A stretch of DNA of 64,000 nt from Aldersonia sp. NBC_00410 (GCF_026342035.1 NZ_JAPENM010000002.1:637947-701946), one strand, 5' to 3'. Shown: positions 20,300-30,487, counted from the first letter of the stretch. Notes: a model not told the origin generated them from the sequence alone. Translations and numbers: made by a program.

Positions 20300-20395
20300 C
20301 GCGGTGCGGCACACCGATTACCGGCGCGGCGCGGCCCACCGGTTACTGACGCGGCGCGGCACAACCAATACCGACGCGGCGCCGACCGGAAGTAC
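20297..20395. repeat. Four tandem 25-base degenerate repeats starting at the tetR stop codon
   Basis: Units lie at 20297-20321, 20322-20346, 20347-20371 and 20372-20395 (last one 24 bases). Each follows the pattern TGACGCGGCGCGGCAC followed by a variable C/A-rich stretch ending in TAC. The first unit contains the TGA stop. Units differ at several positions, so the array is not recent. It sits directly before the strong hairpin at 20404. Confidence 0.85.
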
Positions 20396-20403
20396 ACCCG
20401 AAC

Positions 20404-20445
20404 ACACGTAATCGCCGCGCTCGGAAATGCGCGGCGATTACGTGT
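20404..20445. terminator. 17-base-pair perfect hairpin between tetR and acpS
   Basis: Arms 20404-20420 and 20429-20445 are perfect reverse complements (right arm begins GCGCGGCGATTACG) around the 8-base loop TCGGAAAT. A weak CTCGTTT follows on the plus strand. The position between convergent tetR and acpS indicates a bidirectional transcription terminator. Confidence 0.8.
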
Positions 20446-20457
20446 CTCGTTTATGGA

Positions 20458-20889
20458 TCAGCTCTTGGGCGGCTCCACCAGGTCGGCCAACTCACCCGGA
20501 TCCTCGAGCACCACGACCGCGGCCGCGGTGTCCCCGTCGTGGGTCAACGATAGGTGCACCCGGACCCGCGGCAGAAACTCCGCCGCGAGACCGTGCAGCT
20601 TGATCGAGGGCCTGCCCCAGGCGTCGTTGACGACCTCGATGAGCAGATACGGGTTGTCACCCACCTGCGGGCGCCGGGCGAACCGGGACGTCGCCCAGGC
20701 TTTGAGCACCGCCTCCTTCGCCGCCCAGCGCACCGCGTAACTCCTGGCGGGATCGGAGCCCTTGCTCTCGCAGTAGCGCCGTTCCCCGGCCGTGAAGCTC
20801 TCCCGCAGCATGGTGGTGCCCGAGCGTTCGATCTGCTCGGCAAACTCGGACACCGTCACCAAATCCAGGCCGATACCGATGATGCTCAC
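20458..20889 (-). CDS. acpS: Holo-[acyl-carrier-protein] synthase
   Basis: Phosphopantetheinyl transferase of 143 residues that activates the ACP domain of FAS-I by adding 4'-phosphopantetheine from CoA. GIGLDLVTVSEF holds the Mg-binding Asp and RWAAKEAVLKAW the conserved Glu and Lys; LSLTHDGDTAAAVVVLE ends the fold. GTG at 20889 is chosen because it overlaps the fas stop by four bases (GTGA) and aligns with the mycobacterial start; an ATG two codons earlier (20895) is equally open. Coupling to fas makes functional sense, since this FAS-I lacks its own transferase domain. Confidence 0.93.
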   Translation of the reverse strand: MSIIGIGLDLVTVSEFAEQIERSGTTMLRESFTAGERRYCESKGSDPARSYAVRWAAKEAVLKAWATSRFARRPQVGDNPYLLIEVVNDAWGRPSIKLHGLAAEFLPRVRVHLSLTHDGDTAAAVVVLEDPGELADLVEPPKS

Positions 20890-23800
20890 TGGCATCCGGG
20901 CTTCCCGCTGGTGTAGACGTCGTCCGCACCGAGCCGCGCGCCCTCGGACAGCAGCACGTCGGCCTCGAGTTCGCGAATCGCCTTGTGCGCCGCGTCGTCC
21001 TCGCCGAGTCGCCGGTCCCCCGGCCGCTCGTAGAGATCGGCGCCACCGCACATCGCCTGCGCGAGCCGCTGCCGGCCCGCGGCGAGCCGCTCGTTGGCCC
21101 GCGCGAGGTAGTCCGCACGGTCCGCCGGGTCGATCGCGGTGACGAACGCCTGCGGGTGCACCACTGCGATCAGACCGGACACGTGGCCGAAGCCGAGGCT
21201 GGTCAGCAGACCCGCCTTGAGCGGCAGCGCGTCACCGAAGCGCAGCGCCTCCCGCGGCCACACCAGATGCGGGAATTCCGCCATCTTCGGATCGACGCAG
21301 TCCAGGCTGCGGTTCGGCGGAATGACGCCCTGGCTGAGCACCTGGCACAGGCCGATCAGCTGGAACGCCGCCGCGCCGCCCTTCGAATGGCCGGTCAGGC
21401 TCTTCTGCGACACCACGAACAGCGGGTTGCCCGCCGAGCGGCCGATCGACGCGGCGAGCCGCGTGTGCAGCTCCGCCTCGTTCGGATCGTTTGCGGCCGT
21501 GGAGGTGTCGTGCTTGGAGACCACCGCCACCTCGTCGGCGCCGACACCCAGTTCGGCGAGTCCCTTGGCCAGGCGCGACTTCGAGCCGCCACGCCCGGCG
21601 CCGAGTGCACCGAGACCGGGCGCCGGAATCGAGGTGTGCACACCGTCGCCGAACGACTGCGCGTACGCCACCACACCGAGCACCGGCAGGCCCATCCGGA
21701 CCGCGAGATCACCACGGGCGAGCAGGATCGTGCCGCCGCCCATCGACTCGACGAAGCCGCCGCGCCGGCGATCGTTCGCCCTGGAGAAGCGGCGATCGTC
21801 GATTCCCTTGGCGCGCATGGCCGCCGAGTCCGCCGTGGCCGACATGTCGCCGAAGCCGATGATGCCCTCGGTGGACAGATCGTCGAAGCCGCCGGCCACG
21901 ACAAGATCGGCCTTGCCGAGCTTGATCTTGTCGACGCCTTCCTCGACCGACACCGCAGCCGTGGCGCACGCCGCGACCGGGTGCACCATCGCGCCGTAGC
22001 TGCCGACGTAGGACTGCACCACATGTGCCGCAACAACGTTGGGCAGCGCCTCCTGCAGGATGTCGTTGGCGCGCGCCTCACCGAGCAGCGTGTCGATGTA
22101 GAGCGAGCGCATCGACGTCATGCCGCCCATGCCGGTGCCCTGGGTGTTGGCCACCAGGCTCGGGTGCACCCAGCGCATCAGTTCCGAGGGCGTGAAGCCC
22201 GAGCTGATGAATGCATCCACGGTGCAGACGATGTTCCACAGCGCCACCCGGTCCACCGAGCTCGCCATATCCGGCGAGATGCCCCAGCGGGTCGGGTCGA
22301 AGCCGGTGGGGATCTGGCCGCCAACGAAGCGGGTCAGCTTCATCTTGCGCGGCACGCGAATCTCGGTGCCCGCCTGCCGGGTCACCTGCCAGTCCCCCGA
22401 GTCCGCGACCGGCGTGACGATCGTGTGCTCCGGGTCGGCGGCGGCGAACGCGCGGGCTTCCGTCTCGCTGGTCACCACGAAGGTGAGGTCCTTGTCGAGG
22501 AAGACCGACGTCATCAGCGGGGCCGTGTTGTCCACCATCGCACCGTCGTCCACGTAGCGGCGGATACCGCAGCGGGAGACGACCTCGTCGTGGTAGCGCT
22601 CGGCGATCTCCTCCTCCGGCACCAGATCACCGGATTCGGCGTCGTACCAGCCCGCCTTGGGATCGTTCTCCCACGTGACGAGTCCCGTGCTCCAGGCCAG
22701 TTCGAGAACGCCTGCGGCCGAAAGCTGTTCGTCGACCTCCATCTCGAAGCGGGTGCGCGCCGAGCCGTACGGCCCGAGCTCGCCCGCGCCGACGATGACG
22801 ACCATGTCGGCCGGGTCGATGTTCAGCTCCGGCCAGGCGTACTCGGCGACCGCGGCGACCTGGGTCGGCGGCGCGGGCAGCGCGAGGATCGTCCCCGCGA
22901 TGTCTTCCACCGCCTCCTCCGGCGTCTCGGCCTCGGCTGCCTCACGGGCCTCCTTTGCCAGCGACGCCAGATCCAGATCGACGGTGGCAAGCCCACCGGT
23001 GAGGTCGGCCTGCACCGGCTTGGTCGCCGCCTGCTCCCGTACCTCGACGGTGGACAGCTTCAGCAGCTCGGCCGCCATTTCCTGGGTGGACCAGGTGGAC
23101 ACGCCGGCCTGCTCGACCGCGTCGACGATCGGGTCGTTGTGACCCATCAGCCCGGTGCCGCGCACCCAGCCGATCAGAGCGTGCGCCAAGGTAACCCGGT
23201 CGGCCCAGGACCGTTCCGCGTTCCAGCGGGCGACCAGTGCGTCCAGGGCAGCCTTCGACTCGCCGTAGGCACCGTCACCACCGAACATGCCGCGGTTCGG
23301 CGAACCGGGCAGCACCGTGTGCAGCCGTGCGTCGACATCGTGGTCGCGTCCGAGTGCGGACAGCCCCGCGATGAGGCGTTCGACCGACCACAGCAGCACC
23401 CGCATTTCCATCTCGGCGCGGGCCCCCGCGTCGGAGAGGTCGCCGGCTACGCGCGGCGCGGCGAACGGGAAGAGCAGCGTCGGCGTCATCGCGCCCTTGG
23501 TGACGGTCTTCGCGCCACCGGCGGAATCGATCTGCTCGTTGCCGATCCAGTCGATGAGCGCGTCCACGTCGGTGTAGGAGGCCATATTGGCCGGCACCAC
23601 CCACAGTTCCGCACCAGCCTGTGCCGAGTCGCGGTAGAGCGTGCGGTAGAAGCCGAGCCGCGCGTCGTCCAGGCGCGAGGTGGTCACCACGACCGTCGCA
23701 CCGCCGGCGAGCAGCTGGCCGGTGATCGCCGCGGCGATCGACCCCTTGCTCGCGCCGGTGACAACGGCGATCTCGCCCGACCAGACGCCCGAGCCGGTGT

Positions 23801-26800
23801 TCTGCTTGGCGGCCTGCTCGATCTGCTCGTAGGCGGCGGCGAGCACCGAACGCCCGGCGGTACGGGCCTTGGCCCGCCACCATGCCGCCTGCGCAGCAAC
23901 GGAAGCGCCTGCACCCGTGAAGCCGTCGACGGTCACCGTCGAAACGGCATCCTCGGCGATCCACAGCCGCGCGAGATCCTCACGCGCGGTGGCCCACCGG
24001 TCGTCGATGAGCACGGCCTTGCGGCCGTCGAATGCCGGGGCGACCAGACGCGGCCAGTCCGTGCCGAGTTCCGCGGACACGAGTTCGACGAGTTCGCCGT
24101 CGGCGGCCGCATCCGGCGCCGAGACCTTGTCGTCGAGGCCCAGCTGCTCGAGCACGAGCCGCGCAGCGGAGGCGAGGACACCGTCACGACCGGTGATGTG
24201 CTCGGTGAATTCGCCGAGCGCCGCCGCGTCCACGGTGCCACCGCCACCGGCACCACCGGTGGAAGGCAGCGACACCGCCACACCACGCCGGCCGGCCACA
24301 GCCTGCACGCCCGCATCGATCGCGGCATCGACCGAAGCGGCATCGGACAGCGCACTGCCGACCAGACCGCCGAGGTCGCCGCCGCGCACACTGGCGCCGT
24401 CACGGGTGCCGAGTGCGACCTCGGCCATGACATGGTTGGCCCAGCCGTCGCCGAGCTCCCAGACCTTCGTCACGCGCTCGGCGATGGCGGCCGGACGCTT
24501 GCCGGTCGGGCCGAACACCTTGCGCAGGTGATCACCCATCGAGTCGGACAACACCGAACCGAACGGCTTGTAGGTACGGGCGAGCTTGTCGACCGTGCCG
24601 GCCAGCGCCACCATGTCGGCGTCCGCGGCGCCGTCGATCGCGCCGAGCGAGAGCTCGGAGCCGAGGTCGACGAGCAGCTGGTTGCGCCGCGAGGAGACGC
24701 CGTCGCACAGCGCCTCGATGGTGTCCACCGGACCGATCTGGTCGAGCCGCAGCTTGGTCCACAGCGCGATCAGCACCTTGGTCGCATCCGAGGCGGTGAA
24801 GGCGATGTCGTCCGGACGCGGCCCACCCGAGGGTGCCGCCGCTGGAGCGGGTGCCGGCGCCGCCGCGGCAGCCGGAGCGGGAGCAGCGGCTTCGGAAGCC
24901 GCTGCGGGGATTTCCTCCTCGACCGGTTCCGGGTCGACGTCGGTGGCGAACACGACCGCACGCTCGCGCTCGATGTTGACCACCTCGACCGGGCCACCGA
25001 TGCGGCCGGGCAGCTTGAGCGTGTTGCTCGCCAGGTTGGCCACCGTCGGTGTTGCGGCCAGGCCGATCTCGACGAACCGCTCCACGCCGAGGCCGCCGTG
25101 CAACTCGTCGGTGAACAGCAGGTCCTGGGTTTCGATCCAGCGCACCGGGCTGGCGAACTGCCAGGCCAGCAGCTCGATCAGCACCACGCGGCACAGTTCG
25201 CCCTGGCGGTCGGCCCAGCTGTCGAAGTCGGCCAGCACCGCGGTCAGCGGCTCCGACGGGACCAGGTCGGCGATCTCCTGGATGAAGTCGCGGTTGAGCG
25301 AGAACGGCCTCGGCACCAGGTTCGGGATGTAGCGCCCGATCAGGATCTCCGGATGCAGATCGGCAGGCAGCAGGTCTTCGAGCTTGTGCCGGAACTCGGG
25401 CACGCCGTCACGCAGCACGGCCGAGTGGAACGGCACGTCGATACCGGGCACCAGGATGAAGGCGCGCTTGCCACCGAAGTCGGCGACGCGGCGGTCGATC
25501 TCGGTCTCCAGCGCATCGAGGCCGGCGACGGTGCCCGCGATGGCGTACTGCGAACCACGCAGGTTCAGGTTCACCACCTGCACGAACTCACCGGTTGCCG
25601 CACCGATCGAGGCGATGAACTCCTCCACGTCTTCGTCGCGCAGCCCGAACTGCGACGGCCGGATCGCGGCCATCCGGTAGTTCGAGCGGCCGTCGGCGTC
25701 GCGCGGCACGAGCTCGTGCATGGCCGAACCACGCTGGAACACGACCTCGAGCACGGCCTCGAGCGGCAGCACCCCGGCGACGGCGGCGAGCGCGTTGTAC
25801 TCGCCGACCGAGTGACCGGCCAGGATCGCGTCCTCCACGAAGGCGCCGGCCTCACGCAGCTCGGCGACCTGCGCGCAGCCGAGCACGGCCATCGCGACCT
25901 GGGTGAACTGCGTCAGGTGCAGCACGCCGTCCGGGTGCTTGTGCTCGACACCGCGAGCCTTGAGATAGGTCGGGTTGTCCCGGACGACGGCGAGAATGGA
26001 GAAACCGAGCGCGGATCGGGTGTGCTTGTCGGCACGGTCCCAGATCTCCTTCGCCGCCTTGGAGCGCGTCCGCGCGTCCAGACCCATGCCCTTGGCCTGA
26101 ATGCCCTGGCCGGGGAACGCGTAGACGGTCTTCGGCGCCTCCGTGCGGCCGGTCGCGACCATCACCAGGTCGCTGCCGACGCGGCAGGAGACCTCCACGA
26201 TCTCCGCGCCCGAATCGATCGCAACTCGGTTGATCTGAATGTCGATTCGCGCGCCGGGCCGGACCATGCCGAGGAACCGGGTGGTCCAGGCGGTGAGCCG
26301 GCGAGCCGGGATATTCGACTCCGGATCGACGGCGGCAACCGCGTGCTGAGCCGCGGCCGAAAGCCACATGCCGTGCACGATCGGGCGGCCGAGGCCGGCG
26401 AGCAGCGCCGCGCCGTCGGAGGTGTGAATCGGGTTGTGGTCGCCGGACACCTGGGCAAAGGCGCCCATATTGGTCGGCGCGACGATGGTGACGTCCCGAC
26501 GACGGCGACGCGGGGTGTCCAGGCCGGACTCGCCTGCCCCACCCGCACGCGGCGGGTCGGTCAGCTCGCCGGCACCGGTCCGACCGCGGATCGCGAAGCG
26601 CTCGACAAGCGTTGCGAGCGGCAGTGCTTCGAGCCCCTGCTCGCGCTCCATGCTGGTGATGGTGACGTGCACCTCGACGACGCGGCCGAGGTCGGTGTCG
26701 ATGACCGAGGTGGACTCGGCACGCACCGTCAGGATGCTGGTGTCCTGCGGCAACTCTGTGCCCAGGCGCACCTGATGATCGAGGTGAACCAGGTCGAGCA

Positions 26801-29800
26801 TGCCCTCGATGACGCTGCCCGCTTCCGGGATGCGGGCGGCACCGAGCACCGCGAACACGGCGGGCCAGCAGGCGCCGACCAGCACGTCGGGTACGGCGTT
26901 GCCGACCGAACTGAGCGAATCCGGCATGCCCGAGGACGTGACACCGGCGTGGTCGGCGATCAGATCCGGCGTCCAGGCCAGGTTGACCCGCGCGACATTG
27001 CCCTTGACTGTCGGCAGCTCCTGCCCGGCAGCCACGGCGAGCAGCGCCGACATCGAAGCCTCCGCGTCCTCGGCGGTGACGACCGGCGCACCGCCGGTGT
27101 AGGTCGACGCGGGGACGGTGATGCGGATGCGGACCGCGTTGCCCGCGAGCAGCGGGACGGTGAGCTCGACGTGTTCGGCGTCGAGTTCGGTCAACGAGGC
27201 ACCGGAGCCGGGGTGTGCGGCGTTGTGGCCGTCGACGAGCCATTCCGCGACCTCGCCGAGCCGGCGCACCGGGTTCTTGGTGACCCGGCCGGCCCACGTG
27301 ACGTCGGGCGAGCCGAGCACGATGTCGACCGGGCCCGGTGCGACACCGGCATGTCTGCGGCTGGCGATGGCGACCGGCTTGACGCCAGCGGCGACCAGCG
27401 CGTCCGCGCCGGCCTTCTCGAACCGGTCGAGCAGTTCACCCACCGGCTCGTCGACGCGGGTGATGCCCGCGACGGCGACGGTGCCCGGGATGACGCAGAC
27501 CTGGTCTGCGGAGTAGCGCGGATCGTGCGCCTGCCACAGCGAGTCCGACCGCCACCAGCGGCGGACGTCGCCGTCGACGACCGGCACGAAGTTCACCGGC
27601 TTGCCCGGCGTCTTGCACAGGGCGACGAAGAACGGGACGTCGGCCGGGTGCAGCACCGCGGTGTCGGCGTCGGCGTAGGCCTCGTGCAGCGCGGCAAGCG
27701 CTTGCGCGGGGCGCTCGAGCAACGCGGAATCCTCGAACAGGGTCGCGATCGGGCCGCGGTCGGCGGGGTGCAGTCGGGCCTCGGCCCGCTGCAGCATCTC
27801 GGCGAACCGCTCGCGCCAGGTGATATCCAGCCAGAGCGAGCTGGTCGCGTCCGAAATCGCCTCGGCAACATCGGATCCGGTGTCGAACGCGGTGAGCGCG
27901 TCGGGGCCGATGGCCAGCTCGACATAGCGATTGAGCCACTGGGTGTAGGTCATCGTGGCGACGTCACCGAAGTACGGCTTCGCGGTGCCGTTGAGCGCGG
28001 CGATGATCTCCTCGCGCCGCTGCGCGACCGCGTCCGCGTCGCCGGCCACCTCGTCGAGCAGGCGTCCGGTACGGGAAGCAGCGTTGTCGATCTCGTGAAT
28101 ATCCGCGCCGAGCTGGCTGCGGCCGGAAGCCATGCCGCCGACGGCGTTGCCCGCGCCGACCCAGTCGGGGGTACCGGGGGTGGCGACCAGCAGTTGCTTG
28201 ACCTCGGGCGCGGTGGTGGCCTCCAGGGCCGCCATCGCGGCGGTGCCGACCAGAATGCCGTCCAGCGGCATCGCCGGGAAACCGTAAGGCGTCGACCAGG
28301 AGCCGGTCAGGTACTCGGCCGCACGCTCGGGCGTGCCGATGCCACCGCCGACGCAGACCACGATGTTCGACCGGGTGCGCAGTTCGGCGTAGGTGTCGAG
28401 CAGCAGGTCGTCGAGGTCTTCCCAGGAGTGGTGACCCCCGGCCCGGCCGCCCTCGATATGCATGATCACCGGGTAGTTGGGCACCTCGTTGGCGATCCGG
28501 ATCACGGAACGGATCTGCGCGACGGTGCCCGGCTTGAAGGCGACGTGGCTGATGCCGGCCTCGGACAGCTCCTCGATCAGCGCGACGGCTTCCTCGAGCT
28601 CGGGGATGCCTGCGGTAACGACGACACCGTCGAACGGTGCTCCCGCGGCGCGGGCCTTCTGCACCAGACGCTTGCCACCGAGCTGCAGCTTCCACAGGTA
28701 GGGATCGAGGAACAGCGAGTTGAACTGCACCTCGCGGCCCGGGTCGAGCAGCGTGCGCAGCTCGGCGACGCGGTCGGCGAAGATTTGTTCGGTGACCTGT
28801 CCGCCGCCGGCGAGCTCGGCCCAGTGGCCGGCGTTCGCGGCCGCGGCGACGATCTTGGCGTCGACGGTGGTGGGGGTCATGCCGGCGAGCAGGATCGGGG
28901 ACCGCCCGGTGAGACGGGTGAACGCGGTTTCGACGACGACGCGGCCGTCGGGCAGCGTGACCGGCGCCGGCGCGAAGCTCGACCAGGCCGGCGGGATTTC
29001 GGGGGTGGCACCGGGCGTGAGCAGCTGCCGCTGGCCGTCGCGGGTCGCGGCGGCGACGATGCCCGAGCCGGTCCCGCGCAGCGTGGAGACGCTCATCCGG
29101 GTCAGCAGGTCCCCCGGGCCGAGGTCCAGGAGCCAATCTGCACCGGCACCGACCGCGGTGTCGATGGCGGTGACCCAGTCGACGGGCTCCACGAGGACGC
29201 CGGCGGTGAGTTCACGGGCCAGGTCGACATCGAGGCCGCACAGTCCTGCCCAGCTCGCGACGAGTTCGATGGTCTCGTCGAGCGCGGGGTGATGGAAACC
29301 GATCTCGACGGCGAGCGGCTCGAATACGGGCGCGAACACGGCACCGCCGCGCTTCTTCGCGTCCCGCTCGTGGGTCTGCTCGGTGGTGATCTGCTCGCAG
29401 TACTCCTTGACCCGCTCGATCGAGGCGGGCGCACCGGAGATGACGAAACGGCGCCGACCGTTGCGGATCGACAGGGACGGCGCGATCGACGCATCGGTGG
29501 TGGCTGCGACCGCGGCGACGGCCTGCTCGAGCTGCGCGCGATCGGCGTTGGAGACGGCCATCATCGGCGCGCGGTCACCGACCGCGATCAGACCACGGCG
29601 GCGACCGACGAGGCCCGCCGCCGCGCCGATCAGCTGAGCGAGGGCGAGCAACTGAGCGTCGGCAGAACCCTGGCGCTCGACAGCGGCCACACCGATCAGA
29701 CCCTGCGAGTGTCCGATTACCGCGACCGGCGGGTTCGCGGCTGGGTCGAGACCCTGCAGTTTCAGCGACCGGAGCGCGGCGATCTGGGTCAGGAAAACAC

Positions 29801-30203
29801 CGGGCAGCGACACGGCCGCCGAACGCAGCGTCGCCTCCGAAGGCGCGGCGGAGGGCTCGTCACTCTCTTCGTCGACGATGTCCTCTTCGAGGATCCAGCC
29901 GATCGGGTCGAAGCCGACCGGTCGCACGACGAGCAGTTTGCCGGCCAGCGGCGTGAGGATCGCGGCGGCTTCGTTGACCAGGGCGGTCAGTTCCGGCTCG
30001 AGCGCGCTGTCTCGACTGATCTCCTCGAGTGCGCCCAGCCAGGACGCGCCCTGTCCACCGAACGCGAGAGCGTAGGGCTCGCCGGCGAGGAAGCGGTCGA
30101 CCAGCGGAAGGCGATCGAATGCGGACGAACCTTTCGCGCGCGGGCTCGTGGCCGAGTAAGCGTCGCGTCCTCGGCCGGATGCCGCGCTTTCATTGATGGT
30201 CAC
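20886..30203 (-). CDS. fas: Type I fatty acid synthase (multifunctional FAS-I)
   Basis: Single polypeptide of 3105 residues that makes C16-C26 acyl-CoAs, precursors for phospholipids and mycolic acids. Approximate order: acetyltransferase with GHSQG (Ser166), enoyl reductase (ILLAGMTPTTVDAKIVAAA, near 470), dehydratase with VSGDHNPIHTS (near 1250), malonyl/palmitoyl transferase with GHSVGEYNALA (near 1465), an Ala/Pro linker (about 1760-1797), ACP with DLGSELSLGAIDG (near 1848), ketoreductase with VVTGASKGSI (near 2144) and ketosynthase with nucleophile in ACATAAVSVEEG (near 2744) plus TGHSKGGAAAF. GTG at 30203 matches the mycobacterial start (MTINES) and has AGAGGAC upstream; 40 more codons are open before it. 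acpS overlaps its stop. Confidence 0.97.
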   Translation of the reverse strand: MTINESAASGRGRDAYSATSPRAKGSSAFDRLPLVDRFLAGEPYALAFGGQGASWLGALEEISRDSALEPELTALVNEAAAILTPLAGKLLVVRPVGFDPIGWILEEDIVDEESDEPSAAPSEATLRSAAVSLPGVFLTQIAALRSLKLQGLDPAANPPVAVIGHSQGLIGVAAVERQGSADAQLLALAQLIGAAAGLVGRRRGLIAVGDRAPMMAVSNADRAQLEQAVAAVAATTDASIAPSLSIRNGRRRFVISGAPASIERVKEYCEQITTEQTHERDAKKRGGAVFAPVFEPLAVEIGFHHPALDETIELVASWAGLCGLDVDLARELTAGVLVEPVDWVTAIDTAVGAGADWLLDLGPGDLLTRMSVSTLRGTGSGIVAAATRDGQRQLLTPGATPEIPPAWSSFAPAPVTLPDGRVVVETAFTRLTGRSPILLAGMTPTTVDAKIVAAAANAGHWAELAGGGQVTEQIFADRVAELRTLLDPGREVQFNSLFLDPYLWKLQLGGKRLVQKARAAGAPFDGVVVTAGIPELEEAVALIEELSEAGISHVAFKPGTVAQIRSVIRIANEVPNYPVIMHIEGGRAGGHHSWEDLDDLLLDTYAELRTRSNIVVCVGGGIGTPERAAEYLTGSWSTPYGFPAMPLDGILVGTAAMAALEATTAPEVKQLLVATPGTPDWVGAGNAVGGMASGRSQLGADIHEIDNAASRTGRLLDEVAGDADAVAQRREEIIAALNGTAKPYFGDVATMTYTQWLNRYVELAIGPDALTAFDTGSDVAEAISDATSSLWLDITWRERFAEMLQRAEARLHPADRGPIATLFEDSALLERPAQALAALHEAYADADTAVLHPADVPFFVALCKTPGKPVNFVPVVDGDVRRWWRSDSLWQAHDPRYSADQVCVIPGTVAVAGITRVDEPVGELLDRFEKAGADALVAAGVKPVAIASRRHAGVAPGPVDIVLGSPDVTWAGRVTKNPVRRLGEVAEWLVDGHNAAHPGSGASLTELDAEHVELTVPLLAGNAVRIRITVPASTYTGGAPVVTAEDAEASMSALLAVAAGQELPTVKGNVARVNLAWTPDLIADHAGVTSSGMPDSLSSVGNAVPDVLVGACWPAVFAVLGAARIPEAGSVIEGMLDLVHLDHQVRLGTELPQDTSILTVRAESTSVIDTDLGRVVEVHVTITSMEREQGLEALPLATLVERFAIRGRTGAGELTDPPRAGGAGESGLDTPRRRRRDVTIVAPTNMGAFAQVSGDHNPIHTSDGAALLAGLGRPIVHGMWLSAAAQHAVAAVDPESNIPARRLTAWTTRFLGMVRPGARIDIQINRVAIDSGAEIVEVSCRVGSDLVMVATGRTEAPKTVYAFPGQGIQAKGMGLDARTRSKAAKEIWDRADKHTRSALGFSILAVVRDNPTYLKARGVEHKHPDGVLHLTQFTQVAMAVLGCAQVAELREAGAFVEDAILAGHSVGEYNALAAVAGVLPLEAVLEVVFQRGSAMHELVPRDADGRSNYRMAAIRPSQFGLRDEDVEEFIASIGAATGEFVQVVNLNLRGSQYAIAGTVAGLDALETEIDRRVADFGGKRAFILVPGIDVPFHSAVLRDGVPEFRHKLEDLLPADLHPEILIGRYIPNLVPRPFSLNRDFIQEIADLVPSEPLTAVLADFDSWADRQGELCRVVLIELLAWQFASPVRWIETQDLLFTDELHGGLGVERFVEIGLAATPTVANLASNTLKLPGRIGGPVEVVNIERERAVVFATDVDPEPVEEEIPAAASEAAAPAPAAAAAPAPAPAAAPSGGPRPDDIAFTASDATKVLIALWTKLRLDQIGPVDTIEALCDGVSSRRNQLLVDLGSELSLGAIDGAADADMVALAGTVDKLARTYKPFGSVLSDSMGDHLRKVFGPTGKRPAAIAERVTKVWELGDGWANHVMAEVALGTRDGASVRGGDLGGLVGSALSDAASVDAAIDAGVQAVAGRRGVAVSLPSTGGAGGGGTVDAAALGEFTEHITGRDGVLASAARLVLEQLGLDDKVSAPDAAADGELVELVSAELGTDWPRLVAPAFDGRKAVLIDDRWATAREDLARLWIAEDAVSTVTVDGFTGAGASVAAQAAWWRAKARTAGRSVLAAAYEQIEQAAKQNTGSGVWSGEIAVVTGASKGSIAAAITGQLLAGGATVVVTTSRLDDARLGFYRTLYRDSAQAGAELWVVPANMASYTDVDALIDWIGNEQIDSAGGAKTVTKGAMTPTLLFPFAAPRVAGDLSDAGARAEMEMRVLLWSVERLIAGLSALGRDHDVDARLHTVLPGSPNRGMFGGDGAYGESKAALDALVARWNAERSWADRVTLAHALIGWVRGTGLMGHNDPIVDAVEQAGVSTWSTQEMAAELLKLSTVEVREQAATKPVQADLTGGLATVDLDLASLAKEAREAAEAETPEEAVEDIAGTILALPAPPTQVAAVAEYAWPELNIDPADMVVIVGAGELGPYGSARTRFEMEVDEQLSAAGVLELAWSTGLVTWENDPKAGWYDAESGDLVPEEEIAERYHDEVVSRCGIRRYVDDGAMVDNTAPLMTSVFLDKDLTFVVTSETEARAFAAADPEHTIVTPVADSGDWQVTRQAGTEIRVPRKMKLTRFVGGQIPTGFDPTRWGISPDMASSVDRVALWNIVCTVDAFISSGFTPSELMRWVHPSLVANTQGTGMGGMTSMRSLYIDTLLGEARANDILQEALPNVVAAHVVQSYVGSYGAMVHPVAACATAAVSVEEGVDKIKLGKADLVVAGGFDDLSTEGIIGFGDMSATADSAAMRAKGIDDRRFSRANDRRRGGFVESMGGGTILLARGDLAVRMGLPVLGVVAYAQSFGDGVHTSIPAPGLGALGAGRGGSKSRLAKGLAELGVGADEVAVVSKHDTSTAANDPNEAELHTRLAASIGRSAGNPLFVVSQKSLTGHSKGGAAAFQLIGLCQVLSQGVIPPNRSLDCVDPKMAEFPHLVWPREALRFGDALPLKAGLLTSLGFGHVSGLIAVVHPQAFVTAIDPADRADYLARANERLAAGRQRLAQAMCGGADLYERPGDRRLGEDDAAHKAIRELEADVLLSEGARLGADDVYTSGKPGCQ

Positions 30204-30329
30204 GGGTGTGTAGTCCTCTCGTTTGCGCCGGGGTGCACAGAAGCGCGGCGTCGTGATGACGCCGGGCACCGGGGCGCGGATGTGGCTCGGGCTCTCCTCG
30301 TCGAGTGGTGCCAAGAGTGGCACAGAATC

Positions 30330-30345
30330 ATGAGGAAATCCTCAC
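30330..30345. promoter_or_regulatory. fas-proximal palindrome copy, candidate fatty-acid regulator site
   Basis: TGAGGAAATCCTCA (with flanking A and C) has perfect 6-base arms around AA and is followed by CGTTTGATC. It lies about 130 bases upstream of the fas GTG. The second copy is 142 bases further from fas, with matching flank. In mycobacteria the fas promoter is activated by the TetR protein FasR at inverted repeats; identity of the regulator here is inferred. Confidence 0.55.
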
Positions 30346-30471
30346 GTTTGATCTACGACTGACGCCGAAAACGGCGATTTTGCGGGACAGACGTCCCAGA
30401 ATTTCGCCGCCGATCACTCTCATTCCATGGCTTCCGCGCTGGCTACGACACATACGTGGACCTCCAATAAT

Positions 30472-30487
30472 ATGAGGAAATCCTCAT
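30472..30487. promoter_or_regulatory. fas-distal palindrome copy, candidate fatty-acid regulator site
   Basis: ATGAGGAAATCCTCAT has perfect 7-base arms around AA, the longer of the two copies, and is followed by GTTGATC as in the proximal copy. On the minus strand it abuts a TATTAT that could be a fas -10 element, so a bound protein would overlap the core promoter. Confidence 0.55.

Noticed and set aside
20297..20395. CRISPR-like repeats (also considered at 55397-55461)
   Set aside because: The units are directly adjacent with no spacers, are imperfect, and no cas genes are present.
20985..30362. A plus-strand frame open for 3125 codons across the whole fas gene
   Set aside because: It mirrors the real FAS-I gene; in DNA with very high third-position GC the complementary frame lacks stops. 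The translation is Arg/Gly/Asp/His-rich with no domain.
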